Of a DNA stretch of 54,285 nucleotides, positions 12,801 through 19,080 are shown piece by piece. The position numbers and the translations under genes were made by a program. Source of the DNA: Rhodanobacteraceae bacterium (GTDB lineage Bacteria; Pseudomonadota; Gammaproteobacteria; Xanthomonadales; Rhodanobacteraceae); the NCBI GenBank assembly GCA_016790075.1, contig JAEUPP010000060.1, positions 1 through 54,285 on the forward strand, given 5' to 3'. The number at the start of each line of letters is the position of its first letter. Position 1 is the stretch's first letter. A model generated the notes under the pieces. That model ran no database searches. It worked only from the letters and a program-made list of their open reading frames with translations, and was not told the DNA's origin.

Positions 12801-15800
12801 GAATTCGTCACCGAGCACCGGCTCGTCCTGCGGCGGCGTGATCGCCTGCCATTGCGTCGGTGCGGCGGGCAGGGCCCAGTCCAAAGTGTAATAAGCAAAA
12901 TTGATATCGGCGGCGACGCCGGACAGGCGCACGGCCCGCCCGCTGGGTTCGGCCCAGAGCTGCGCTGACAGGTTGACCAGCGCCGTAATCGCCCGTGGCT
13001 GCGCGGTACCGTTGCCGGCAATCAGGTTGGCATCGTCGCCGCTGATTGCCGGCGCCAGGTTCTCAATCGCTTCACGATAACGCCAGGGGCGGCTGGACCA
13101 GCGGCCGGCGTAGCCGTAGCGGCTGTCGCTGGTGAACGCGCCGGTATCGACCAGGCGCAGCCGCGGCTGCAGGTCGGCCGGCAGCTGAGTGGTCTGCTGT
13201 ACGCCGGCGATGCGTGTCTGGCTGCCGTCATCGACATCGATCGCAAACGCTTCCAGCGTAGCGGGTTCGTGACCGAAGCAGCGGCCTGCTTCGCAAGCGA
13301 CCGGGCCTATATGTTCGCTGGCCAGCAGCACCACGGCCTGGCGTGTAGCCGGATCAAACCACTGTCTGCGGCGGTCGCTGCTGAGCCAGCCGCCGCTGGG
13401 ATGCAGCGTGTCGGCGCGGCGATGGCCGCTGTCGAACCGCTCCGGATCGGGGCCGAGGTCAAGGCTGGAGTCGGTAGGCGGCAATTGCGCGCTGGCGCGC
13501 ACAGCGCCGTCGCGGTTGACGATCTGCACCTGCCGCGCCAGTGCATCGATGACCAGCAGGCTGTCGTCGGCGCTGATCCATTGCGCGTCCAGGCTGGGCA
13601 GGTAGCCGGGTTCGCTCAGCGCCGGGAAGGTGTGTGGCACGGGTGTGTATTGCTTCAGCAACGTTTCCGTACCGGTCTCGGTGCGGAACAGGTGCAGGGT
13701 TTCGCTGTTGTTGGCGAAACGCCGGATCACGGCGCGGGTGCCGTCGGGATTGAGGCGGATGCTGAGCTGCTGCCCTTGCTCTGCGGTGGGCAGGCTGACG
13801 ATGCTGCGCTGCGTATCCTGCGGCACATAGTAGGACGGTGGTGTTTCCTCGCTGATCGGCGAGCGCCAGACGTAGTAGCCATGCGCGAATGCGCGCAGCT
13901 CGGCGCTGTCGTCGGGCATGGGCCGCAGCGGTGTCCTGGTCCGCGTCTGCAGGTTGTAGATATAGAGCTGTGGGAAGGCGCCGCCAATCACGCGGTTCGC
14001 ATCCAGGAAACGTGGCTGCTGGCGCCGGAACCCTTGCTCGACGGATATCGCCGCGGCGTCGAGCACGATCACCTGGTCGGTCTGATCCGTTGCAGCGACG
14101 GCGAGTGCACGCGTGTAGTCCCGCTCGATATAGAACGCGATCCAGCGGCCATCCGGCGAAAACTGCTGGGCGTCCAGCGTATCGAGCCGGCCCTGCGCCG
14201 TACCAAGGAAGTTGTGCAGCCAGCGCGCCGACAGGACGGCCGTCAGCTCTGGCGCCACCGTATTCGTGCGGTAGAGGCCCTCCAGCGTTTCCAGCGGATT
14301 GTTCGAGCGCGAGCGCGCGAACAGGGTGTCGCGGGTCGCCGCCGTAGCGGGCGGCTGGAACCAATGACGCTCGGGCGGCAAGGGCGCATCGGCCAGCAGC
14401 GGCGTATCGATCGCGGCAATCAGGCTGCTGCGATCCGTATCGACGCTGAGGCTGAGCGTTGCCGTGACCTGCCCCGCCGTAACCCGCTCGGCGATGTAAA
14501 CCCCGTCCGCTACGACGCGCCCGCGCTGGTCGCGGCCATCCCAGACCAACTGGCCGCTGTTCGCGGAAGCGGCGAGTACCTCGTCATAACGGCGCACGAT
14601 GCGGCCGGCGCCATTGCGGATCAGCACATCCACACGGCCGGTGCCGTCGCGCGCAAGGAACAGCGCGGTCGCATCGCGCACCCCGTCGCCATTGGGCGAG
14701 AAATAGCGTTCGCTGGCGTAAAAGCCCGCGTCCTGCAGCAGCAGCGGCAGGATGGCGAGGTTGTTGCCTTCCTGGTTCTCGCGCACCTGTGCGGTGGCAT
14801 CAGCGACCAGGCTGAGCTGACGCGCGCCCGGCTGCAGGCCGAAGGCCCAGCTCCAGCTCAGTGTGGTTTCCGCACCAGCGGCGAGTTCAGCGATGAGCTG
14901 GTCATTGCCGACTGCGACCCCGTTTTCGGCGTTGCCCTCGAACAGGCGCACAACCACGTTGCGCGCGGCCTGGGCACCGAGATTGCGCACCAGAGCCTGT
15001 ACCTGCTGCGCGGTGCCGGCGGCCGGCTGGCTGGGCACCAGGGTCATGCCGGCGCTGGACACGGCGATATCGGCAAACGGCAGTACATTGAGTGTATGCA
15101 GTGCAAGATTGTTGCTTTCATCCGATTCAGCAATCTGCTGATCGGCATCCGCGGCAACATAGACCGGCGTATCACCGGCCAGACCCAGTTCGGCCACATT
15201 CATGACGGCACTGGTTTCGCCGCCGGCGGCGATGCCGGGAATCACCACCTGGGCGATACGCGTGCCGCCGCTGCGTGGGTCGCTGGCGTACAGGGCCAGC
15301 GTGGACCCGGGGCTTGCCTCGGCGCCGAGGTTACGCAGGCGCAGGCTCAACTGCAGCGGCTGGCCCTGCAGGGCGGGCAGCGGGGTGAACTGCAGGCTAT
15401 CGGAGACGATGGCGAGATCACTGCCGCTGCCGGCCACAATCGTGAACGGCAGTTGCGCCGTGTTGTTGTTTTCGTCGAGTTCGGCGATCTCGTTGGCTGC
15501 ATCCAGAACAACATTCAAGCTGGCTGCGCCGGTCTGGCGTGCACGCCAGTACAGGCGGCGTTCCAGGGTCTGGCCCGGATCCAGCGTGACGCGGGTGTCG
15601 AGCAGGGTTTCCTCGGCTGCACCCTGCTGCAGCACGACCCGCAGCGCCGCGTTGTTGGCACTCAGGGTGCCGCGATTGCGTGCACGCACGCGCAGGCTGA
15701 CATCGCGGCCCTGGGTGGCGGCGCCGTCGAGCAGGGCGAGATCACTGGGCAGCACCTCAAGATCGAGGCTGGGTCCGAAGGGCAATACCAGCTGTGCTTC

Positions 15801-18347
15801 GTTGTTGTTCTCGCGCGCCTCGGCGACCTGGTTGTCCGGGTCGGCGACCAGACGCAGGCGCAAGGCCGCTGGCGTGGTCGCGGCAAATTCCAGCTGCAGC
15901 GGTACGGCGGTGCCGGCCGGCAGGTCCAGGCTGGCTGTTGCAAGCAGGCGCGGTGGATTGGCTTCGTCGTAGAGCGCCAGACGTGCGGCGCTGACGGCTG
16001 TGCCGCCGGCATTGCGCACCTGGCCGCTTAACTGGATCGTTGACGGCAGTTGGGCCAGCGCCGGCGGCGTCAGCGTGAAGCGCGCCGCATCGAGGGCGAT
16101 ATCGGCCTGGGCCGGCGCCGTGGCCACGTTAAGCGGAATCGCAATGCGGTTATCACTTTCGTTTTGCTCGGCAATGGCGTCGCCGGCGTCGAGCAGCAGC
16201 CACAGGGTGCGCGGGCCGGAATGTCCAGAACTGTCCCAGCTCTGCTGCAGCAAGGCCGTGGCGCCGGCGCTCAGCGCGGGGACGGGCTGATCCGCCCCGA
16301 TCGCTATGCCGCCCTGAGCCGGATCGCCGTCGTACCAGCGGGCGAGGCTGGCAGGCGTAGGCGCTGCACCGGTGTTGGCGACGCGCACCTGCAGGGTCAG
16401 CATGTCACCGACGATGGCATCGGCCGGCAGCACGCTGGGTGCCGCGGCGGCGGCCAGATTGGGCTTGTTGTCATAGAGCCGCGCCAGCGCTGCGCTGGCG
16501 GTGAGGTAGACGCTGCCCTGCCAGTCGCCGGCCGTCTGCTGGGCCGCGATGACGTAGCCGCGTGCGCTGTCGGCGGCGAGTGCTGGCAGCGGCAGGCGGC
16601 CGACCAGACTGTACAGCTCGATGGTGTCAGCCAGTGTGCTGTCGCCGGGCAGTGTGCCGCTGTCGCCAAAGCTGCCGTCGGCGCGGCGGCGGCTGGCCAG
16701 CCACTGGACCGCGGCGTCACGGATGGTCAGGTGGGCACTTTGCGTTGAGGTGCCGAATACACGCGTGGCCCGCAGGGTTGGCAGCAGGCGACCGCGGCCC
16801 GAGGCGGCGAGGGCAAAGCTGCCGTCGCTGTTCTGCCGGCTGCCCAGTTGGGTCAGCGCCCGACGCACGGCGTCACCGTCAGCATCACGCCGGGCCAGTG
16901 CATCAGCAACATGTGCCGTATCCAGCGTGCTGTCTTCGAGTCCGGCGGCCAGGCTCCAGCCGCCGGCGCTGCTCTGCGCGCCGAGCAGCGCGGTACTTGC
17001 GGTTTGCGCTGAAGCGATCAGTTGCCAGCCCTGCTGGTCGCGATTGGCCGGTGTCTGCGCCGCGAGCCAGTCGCGGGCGCGGCCAAGTCCGGGCCAGCTG
17101 GGATCGACCTGCGCCAGCAGTTGCACCGCGGCTGCAGTATCACGTACAGCGGTTGCAGCACGGTCCTGCCAGTGGCCGTCGGCCTGCTGGCGCTGCTTGA
17201 TCCAGTCGACCGCCGCAGCAATGCCGGGCGGTGCGGCGGCCGTGCCGCTGCCGCTGAGCACGGACGGCAGTTGCGCCGACTCCGCCAGGGGTTCGTTATA
17301 TAGCCGCAGAGAGGCACGGCCATCCGTGGCCTGATTGAAAAACTGCTGCAGGCGTATACGCACGCCTTCGAGCGCAGCCAGGGTAGCCGGTGGCACCGTC
17401 TCGCCGGGACGCTTGATCAGGATCAGCGCGGCGCGAAAGTCCTTGGGCGCCTGCGCCGCAGCGGGAATGCGCGGACCTTCCGCGGCGATGATCTGGTCTA
17501 TGGCTACCGTTTCCCCCGTGCCGCCGCTGACCGCGCCCAACCGCGGCAGGTCGAGCGCATTGCCATCACCACCGGTGATGAGGTTCATGGCCGGCACTTC
17601 GGATGCGGCCGCGAAGCCAGCCAGATAGAGGTCAAGGGGGCTGAAGCGCTGCCGCACGGCGACGCTCTCGTAGCGGCCGTCGCTGCGGCGACTCCAGTCC
17701 GCGCCGTACATCAGCGAGGCGTCGGTATCGAGGAAGTAGCTCCAGTGCGAACCCTCGCGGCCGATCAGGGCGCGGCTGGTCTCACCGGCCGGGGTGCGGT
17801 AGGACACGCGTGCACCCCAGCGGTGCATGATTTCGTGGGCCAGCGTGGTCTGCACGTCGCGGTAGCGCGTTTCGCCGGGTACGAAGGCATAGCGGCTGGT
17901 CGCGGCCATGTCGATATAGCCCTGCAGGCGCGCGGCGCTGCCATAGTGCTGGCCAAAATCGAGCAGGGGCGTGCCGATGCCGCGCACGTCGTTGCGCAGT
18001 GCGGTATAGAACGCGAGTGCAGTGCCGGTTTCAAATTCAAACGTCGTGAAGGTGACGAGGAAGTCGTACTGGTCCGCATGCGTCGCGTAGAAACGCTGTG
18101 CGACGGCCATGCGGGGAGCATCGAGGCTGCGGCTGTAGTCGCCGTCGAGTTCGATGACCGTCAGGTTGCCGAGATCGACGCTGCCGAGCACCGTTGCGTT
18201 GCCGGCCTTGGTGCGGGCGCTTGCGATATCGGGTATGTGTACGCAGTCGTCGAGCAGCAGGGCCGGCGCGGTCGCGCGCGTGGCGGACGGCAGCACGAGC
18301 GCTGCCAAGGCGGCGGCGAGCAGTGCCAGGGGGCGCGCAAATCGCAT
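855..18347 (-). CDS. Giant (5,830 aa) secreted multidomain protein: zincin-like, toroid, CARDB, beta-propeller, Ig/FN3, F5/8C
   Basis: One uninterrupted frame with a signal peptide (MRFARPLALL...SATRATA). Domains in order, residues approximate: zincin-like metalloprotease module with HEIMH at 171-175, followed by GREGSHW, a DASLMYG stretch and FSPLDLYLAG (about 30-370); an alpha/alpha-toroid-like repeat with DGHWQ, AGGWSL, DGSFA and DGSFGDSG turns (about 375-625); five CARDB repeats ending in ENNN/ESNN-type turns (about 626-1205); an FSPNGDG/FlgD-like Ig domain (1214), with a second near 1896 and an FSPNADG variant near 2819; a TolB/WD40-like propeller (about 1320-1770); a Cys-containing region (about 2080-2690); many Ig and FN3 repeats; F5/8C (about 3805-3952); a second propeller (about 4226-4524); then CARDB/Ig super-repeats to the end. 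There is no C-terminal membrane anchor. The ATG overlaps the upstream stop (TGATG). Probably a cell-surface or secreted adhesin or protease; substrate and secretion route are unknown. Confidence 0.93.
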   Translation of the reverse strand: MRFARPLALLAAALAALVLPSATRATAPALLLDDCVHIPDIASARTKAGNATVLGSVDLGNLTVIELDGDYSRSLDAPRMAVAQRFYATHADQYDFLVTFTTFEFETGTALAFYTALRNDVRGIGTPLLDFGQHYGSAARLQGYIDMAATSRYAFVPGETRYRDVQTTLAHEIMHRWGARVSYRTPAGETSRALIGREGSHWSYFLDTDASLMYGADWSRRSDGRYESVAVRQRFSPLDLYLAGFAAASEVPAMNLITGGDGNALDLPRLGAVSGGTGETVAIDQIIAAEGPRIPAAAQAPKDFRAALILIKRPGETVPPATLAALEGVRIRLQQFFNQATDGRASLRLYNEPLAESAQLPSVLSGSGTAAAPPGIAAAVDWIKQRQQADGHWQDRAATAVRDTAAAVQLLAQVDPSWPGLGRARDWLAAQTPANRDQQGWQLIASAQTASTALLGAQSSAGGWSLAAGLEDSTLDTAHVADALARRDADGDAVRRALTQLGSRQNSDGSFALAASGRGRLLPTLRATRVFGTSTQSAHLTIRDAAVQWLASRRRADGSFGDSGTLPGDSTLADTIELYSLVGRLPLPALAADSARGYVIAAQQTAGDWQGSVYLTASAALARLYDNKPNLAAAAAPSVLPADAIVGDMLTLQVRVANTGAAPTPASLARWYDGDPAQGGIAIGADQPVPALSAGATALLQQSWDSSGHSGPRTLWLLLDAGDAIAEQNESDNRIAIPLNVATAPAQADIALDAARFTLTPPALAQLPSTIQLSGQVRNAGGTAVSAARLALYDEANPPRLLATASLDLPAGTAVPLQLEFAATTPAALRLRLVADPDNQVAEARENNNEAQLVLPFGPSLDLEVLPSDLALLDGAATQGRDVSLRVRARNRGTLSANNAALRVVLQQGAAEETLLDTRVTLDPGQTLERRLYWRARQTGAASLNVVLDAANEIAELDENNNTAQLPFTIVAGSGSDLAIVSDSLQFTPLPALQGQPLQLSLRLRNLGAEASPGSTLALYASDPRSGGTRIAQVVIPGIAAGGETSAVMNVAELGLAGDTPVYVAADADQQIAESDESNNLALHTLNVLPFADIAVSSAGMTLVPSQPAAGTAQQVQALVRNLGAQAARNVVVRLFEGNAENGVAVGNDQLIAELAAGAETTLSWSWAFGLQPGARQLSLVADATAQVRENQEGNNLAILPLLLQDAGFYASERYFSPNGDGVRDATALFLARDGTGRVDVLIRNGAGRIVRRYDEVLAASANSGQLVWDGRDQRGRVVADGVYIAERVTAGQVTATLSLSVDTDRSSLIAAIDTPLLADAPLPPERHWFQPPATAATRDTLFARSRSNNPLETLEGLYRTNTVAPELTAVLSARWLHNFLGTAQGRLDTLDAQQFSPDGRWIAFYIERDYTRALAVAATDQTDQVIVLDAAAISVEQGFRRQQPRFLDANRVIGGAFPQLYIYNLQTRTRTPLRPMPDDSAELRAFAHGYYVWRSPISEETPPSYYVPQDTQRSIVSLPTAEQGQQLSIRLNPDGTRAVIRRFANNSETLHLFRTETGTETLLKQYTPVPHTFPALSEPGYLPSLDAQWISADDSLLVIDALARQVQIVNRDGAVRASAQLPPTDSSLDLGPDPERFDSGHRRADTLHPSGGWLSSDRRRQWFDPATRQAVVLLASEHIGPVACEAGRCFGHEPATLEAFAIDVDDGSQTRIAGVQQTTQLPADLQPRLRLVDTGAFTSDSRYGYAGRWSSRPWRYREAIENLAPAISGDDANLIAGNGTAQPRAITALVNLSAQLWAEPSGRAVRLSGVAADINFAYYTLDWALPAAPTQWQAITPPQDEPVLGDEFLSWIPPSPGQYLVRLRVVDKAGNTTTRIASALSSFGSPVFELGLDSRYFSPNGDGVKDVATLRYRLTTNAQIALRIRNALGQVVREQDALLSAGPQQFIWDGRNDGGQALPDGDYVADVAGQTLKISLDTTPPVFTGWLEQPNLPFDDGVAPTPDYTDQLNVVGAATDRHFDYLRYETRPLAGGDWQEAPHDAKGNLLQTGYRGLAGKALRAAAYDRAGNRTLHELGGVVEQLLFANCSGGNCSARHVYKAPSVGAVSYPADFPTAVELVIDDPDQVELWLQDGSAGLASIDIEIADTSRPGEWSVFATLPGTQAPFVFAHRDRGIRLSLPWRNLPQGADRRLRAVGIRSDGSRLYGDQLRVRTSGLATPIVFCPGVNTADVAPPEVRELLTSYSDDLQVVVPVFYDGIAAAVQLRLGARPDAIASGNYRMQPATAYNARHAYFRLPRQSAATIQAVLAGAGRVAESEITENRCGPGDTSDGSKQLQLGASPVLGERCAGVPTQRWRFVAGAEFVMQHYELALVGANGVHPLLNETPTRNDRTPSDPPWLRTVVLSTAGFAEGRYLANAVADNGPALRFSGSRSVEIDHDPPQAELDWPSSGSRYCATLDARSGYPALRLGSVMRSDSTVSYQFALKSNASDIGTVCPGSSGLLSSEECKTRYPAAPDLLPRELAGYGPAVADLNGRVTAELEVANASGAVVCSTTTFDLDSVAELGLGGAPEPQTGTLFLLTPRPEGEPRAESHKPVLGLSRNGAPRFRNATIPLIAREPLDYRASLHALITVLDNGATRHEVGNELSTLAQGQQISGAFTVSWNGQVSGNPAADGYYVIRVQASDACGWTATRYYVVDVDSTPPVLAITAPAAGAVPQDAVVAISGSVDDAHFSSFPAAQPYWQLSVEHSGSSQLLAEDDEPVPQPAVLGRWSRGTVAQAGRYLLRASDDFGNSAEFAQAFAAPQPLAVLGGASAVPELFSPNADGRLDQTQLRLQLLVPARVDLRVLDAGGAVVAELAQNVAMNAGTARLDWNGGGLADGRYRVDIVARDAAAPAIAESGTLALTLDTAAPVISVLTPAGGHASSRDSVTFRVEDTHLDRYDAQLVAAGSGAIVARLGGGNDGVQTLTALDALATGDYQLRVTAQDGAGNRREVTQSFTLDKTSPEAALTAPAAASVLPRAAAPQVLLGSASDTHLRDYRVELVPAGSESGAVIASGNSPVTAAALGQWVVTQADGDYRLRLRVRDLAGNEASAEQTIAIDGTPPAIVLSSPANGAAIAGRLLLQGSVRDAHLRDYQIAVATPSAALADQWTPLYRGLAGVDAGTLADLDLPLPDGDYVLRVRASDVTGAQTDARLDLRLDRSAPPAPLQLRLSLQGSDAVLDWSAPDAADLAGYAVYRNGARLNPALVTAPRHVDSALQDGLWRYEVSAIDRAGNESPRSNRVEATLDRTPPQVDIHAPLAASRVHGVVPVLGTAWSSDDFDSYSLSARRSDGSGASVVLAQGGLPQRDALLAHWDSLAFAQDSAVTLRLLARDRSGNEAAREIEVIVDNLAPAAPQGLNAVLQAADGVVSWNPNSETDLLGYLLYRNGRLVNGPAQLPQDLRGYALPDASYRDAALPDGTHRYVVFAIDQAGNISAASDPAELGPVDNGPPHLRIDAPENGISFETTLDVRASSNEGDIASVQFAYRAAGASSWTTLGTAQTEAPYRIRWTPGELPLGEYDIRALALDNSGLSDPQPPQVRVRYADLTAPAGPGALSASADGATVNLQWTASNDASVVAYRVEADNGSGWQQVGDDAAGNTRSHPGRADGRIQYRVRALDAAGNLSDAASDEAQVFSLSLEQPFTPTAQATVTLQGRSAVPGQLSLRIGEGAEENRGATSGDGRFTLPDLALASGESAFTLRVTTADGDRSRAATRWVRRASAPAAPTGLQASAAGYEVSLNWNANSEPDLLGYRVEHNGGSVRADDTLTGLTPGSTTCCGAEGVADGNLDTWWDITTTFEPASAEAGSDPLLEIDLGSAAVVSALEFDWRDAGYASGNLDIYAHAGHEGWVRLLQSRSAAAATHSVALPEAYRTDRLRIAVRSPTGNGGYARLTLAEVRVRAWHLLTTTTLQQTVLDGQHRYRVAAVNNAALQSPWSAPAEVGIGDTTPPDPVVLSGTLDGNNATLSWTASTAADVARYRLLRNGAVLAELAASAERRHVDANLALGSYAYEVIALDAFGNASSASNRITLVVAGSGPGIPRDLSVSAAPQGGLLQLSWRAGEGSTPLRYVLRRALAADGSYSEIASIATASYSDAPLNNGTRYFYTVEAVDAAGNRSGTSAAASGVPRDTLPPPAPVLTYPTADGGPLAIHTDRSLICGRAEPGSQIEIWRDGSAIVTATAAASLQSRDYPTAGSQTYSPLRLAADGWHLADADNGLRIVDLRTEQVETVAAQARLPQWSARGLTLYYLSGEQLFAKVQNAAPQALPFTAQAIRNYAVSADETRLLFYGRHGGSTNESLWWIRRDGSAARAISGLTDYPLAPDELMHLRDDGRYAALATSDGRFLIVDLDAGRVHSSIAADTFVWPRWSPDGRLVVARSGNSERTLWRYDLVTRAADPWLTLPDSAQAFAWSPDRSEISVLHHDRIEGRSALDGTLRFDAPAPVNGNNTSTFLWSASGHIAVIGINDIGVTRLYTVQPPGAFCAGPVALRAGSNGFSATATDAGGNRSSLSPPLTLTLDGAALPDLSVSSEDLFFVPAAPVPGQAVTVLASVRNRGSAAASGIVLEASLRAPDGSSRTLAAPAPFALAAGQAQALSFNLGTLTQSGVYRLSLRVDPANAIGEADERNNTAEAQLALSDSAEPLLDVALSSSLLAPDALLSGAIHVSNPGALFSGRLQAEILADDGLRVADLGERTITDLATGQTFSRNLDWNSRGVLAGDYHLRTRLLRGDGTLAAERSAPFTIEALRRIDLALSATPAQQTLGLPVEIESRLQFAAGNALLAGASLRVSVHTAAGSEVWNATQALGTLAPGYQLRKVDTWTTQGAAAGSYSLRLRLSAPGYEASTESSLQLAEPGASPRLTGALAFAPGVRLVAGQPGELIYRADNAGTAPTDLQLRLRVLRAASLSAVFEREESIRLEAGASREQRLALAVPPLALEAYVAVLDARLPGDTAGLWRDLARQGFSVVDELAPVIAQESPAPPQRQPALVTLSARITDAHSEIAQAQARIDGGQWQPLALDANGRWSLHLSGLADGAHSLTLRARDAWGNESLGETTAFEVDATAPQVSISGVDEGALTNQIVTLTVTISDSYLDTARTTLRLNGQPYVSGTPVTADGAYTLSVQAYDTAGNLTLASRHFTLDRTAPGLTITSPADGSNVNQSAVDVSADSEAGARVTLTAGAYQAERLAEANGRAHFAAVPLVEGDNRIDLVATDAAGNTSATRAVTVRFESQTAQPLIGTVQPAQAELPHGSALEVVLQLRNPGTVALATQSLRLRILAADGSELAQRSYARPFAGGEIFSDTASFASTAWPLGNTRVALEIQRDGNWQPLDTQNVLVVDRSAPLLQALAPLADAVLAAPLRLRATASDVLSPPVAVDARVDGGPWSALSSTAADTFESTALKLADGAHDYRLRARDAAGNETLSAVITFSVDSTAPQITIDGVADGALLNQAVTPQITVSDAHLRTSTLSLNGQPYVAGTAIAASGSYTLRVEADDSAGNTAVREIRFTLDRDAPTVVVSEPVPGSTVTDPAQDVAGSTEPEADVAVEAPGLTTVVRADANGNFRTAAATLQPGANSLRLRATDRAGNIGEEVRISVTYTPPAGETMAAQFTAAAISLRRGDPLQVDYTLRNSGTLALSAAPVRLQLQADGGGAALAQEDYSISLNPGAEVARRSTFATDTLTLGAYRIELSASLRNSQGQSQWTVLASLPVQLRSCAAGRPLDLLFRNGFQDGLEDLLFCHDFETLPPKHMATAAGWLPRLLFAPARLPLSAKPTSGDRP
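1060..3637 (-). repeat. Four-domain super-repeat in the giant protein (CARDB-like + three Ig), two full units plus a terminal half unit
   Basis: Within the giant gene the pattern CARDB-like/Ig/Ig/Ig occurs at about 3637-2515 and again at about 2500-1395. A third CARDB-like domain (about 1383-1060) closes the protein. Matching landmarks in the two units are DGGQW/DGGPW, then SISGVDEGALTNQ/TIDGVADGALLNQ, then LRLNGQPYVSGT/LSLNGQPYVAGT, and the LRNPGT/LRNSGT turn of the CARDB-like domain. The second Ig of each unit also shares nucleotide stretches (around 1760-1800 and 2880-2920), so the unit arose by segmental duplication of about 370 codons. Boundaries are by eye. Confidence 0.8.
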
Positions 18348-18718
18348 CAGCGCCGTCCCCTCGCCGGATTGACGAGGACTTGAGTTTCCGACAAGGGCAG
18401 CGGGTCGGTTGCGTGCAGCAGATGCTGATCGAGCGCGCTGAAATCAATGCTTGCGCCGCGGGTGATGCTGATCGAGAACGCGTCGCTGCGGTCGGGCAGC
18501 AGGCGCGTGAAAGTTGCTTGCGTCGGACGGATTTCGGCGACACGCCAACTGCTTTGCGGCACTGTTTGGCCGCGGCCCAGGCGCAGCAAGCTGCCGTCGT
18601 TGGCGGACAATACGATGGCGCCTGAATCGGCGGATAACGCAGCAACCGTATAAGGCGCTGCGGTCGCTGTGTTTGTTGCGAGAAAAAGAAACAAAAAGAC
18701 TAATTTATTAATAGTCAC
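18347..18718 (-). CDS. Small exported protein (123 aa), coupled to the giant gene
   Basis: The start is a GTG at 18718-18716, chosen because GGAGG lies 8 bases upstream and a good signal peptide follows at once (TINKLVFLFLFLATNTATA, then APYTV). Upstream in-frame ATGs would bury that signal. The mature part of about 100 residues contains SGAIVLSANDGSLLRLGRGQ and SSWRVAEIRPTQATF. This resembles the small beta-rich periplasmic domains of GspC or PilP ('variable-R-L-x-x-G-x-W-R-V'), but the likeness is weak and by eye. The stop overlaps the start of the giant gene by one base (TGATG), which points to translational coupling. It could be a chaperone, anchor or secretion partner of the giant. The function is unknown. 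Confidence 0.82.
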   Translation of the reverse strand: MTINKLVFLFLFLATNTATAAPYTVAALSADSGAIVLSANDGSLLRLGRGQTVPQSSWRVAEIRPTQATFTRLLPDRSDAFSISITRGASIDFSALDQHLLHATDPLPLSETQVLVNPARGRR

Positions 18719-19080
18719 AATGCCGGCCTCCGCCGGTCGGAGCGCGGATGCGATTGCTGCAGGCGCAAGCCCGACAACTGCCGTGCGGCAACACATGCGC
18801 GATCTTCATTGACAGGTACGCACAGCCGCGGCGTTCTCAGGGTGAAGCGACCGCGAATCGTGCGTACGTGGAGCCGGCCGTATCGGTAAGGCACACGCCG
18901 ATCGTCCGGCTCAGGATTCCCCGCGGCTAGGATAGCGGTTGTCCCGCCGTGAGCAAGCAATTAGTCAGCCAGTGTCTGCCCGAGCCCCGAGGCAGGGCCG
19001 TACGCTGCAGCTGGGGTCTGGCCAGAAGCCAGGAACCTGGCAACTGCGGTCAGCCCCGTTTCCTGCGCTATTCTTGCCGG
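18719..19080. other. Divergent intergenic region with a spaced inverted repeat
   Basis: This 362-base stretch separates the minus-strand exoprotein operon from the plus-strand DUF6164 gene, so it should hold both promoters. It contains an 8-base inverted repeat, GTACGCAC (18816-18823) and GTGCGTAC (18860-18867), spaced by 36 bases, and a short TGCCG-tg-CGGCA palindrome near 18778-18789. No convincing -35/-10 pair was found. Short open frames here lack coding character. Confidence 0.4.
18727..18731 (-). promoter_or_regulatory. Ribosome binding site deciding the GTG start of the small exported gene
   Basis: GGAGG on the minus strand lies 8 bases before the GTG at 18718. The first codons after it are markedly A/T-rich, which favours initiation. 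No comparable site precedes the upstream ATG candidates. Confidence 0.7.

Noticed and set aside
13269-16031. A 920-codon open frame on the plus strand opposite the giant gene, and several others of 300-570 codons (1812-3521, 11478-12968, 7404-8555, 642-1733)
   Set aside because: They are antisense shadows of a GC-rich gene; their translations are Gly/Ala/Arg/Gln-rich without domains, while the minus-strand frame has continuous recognisable domains.
17418-17432. FNR-like TTGATCAGGATCAG within the giant gene
   Set aside because: Imperfect and deep inside coding sequence; expected by chance.
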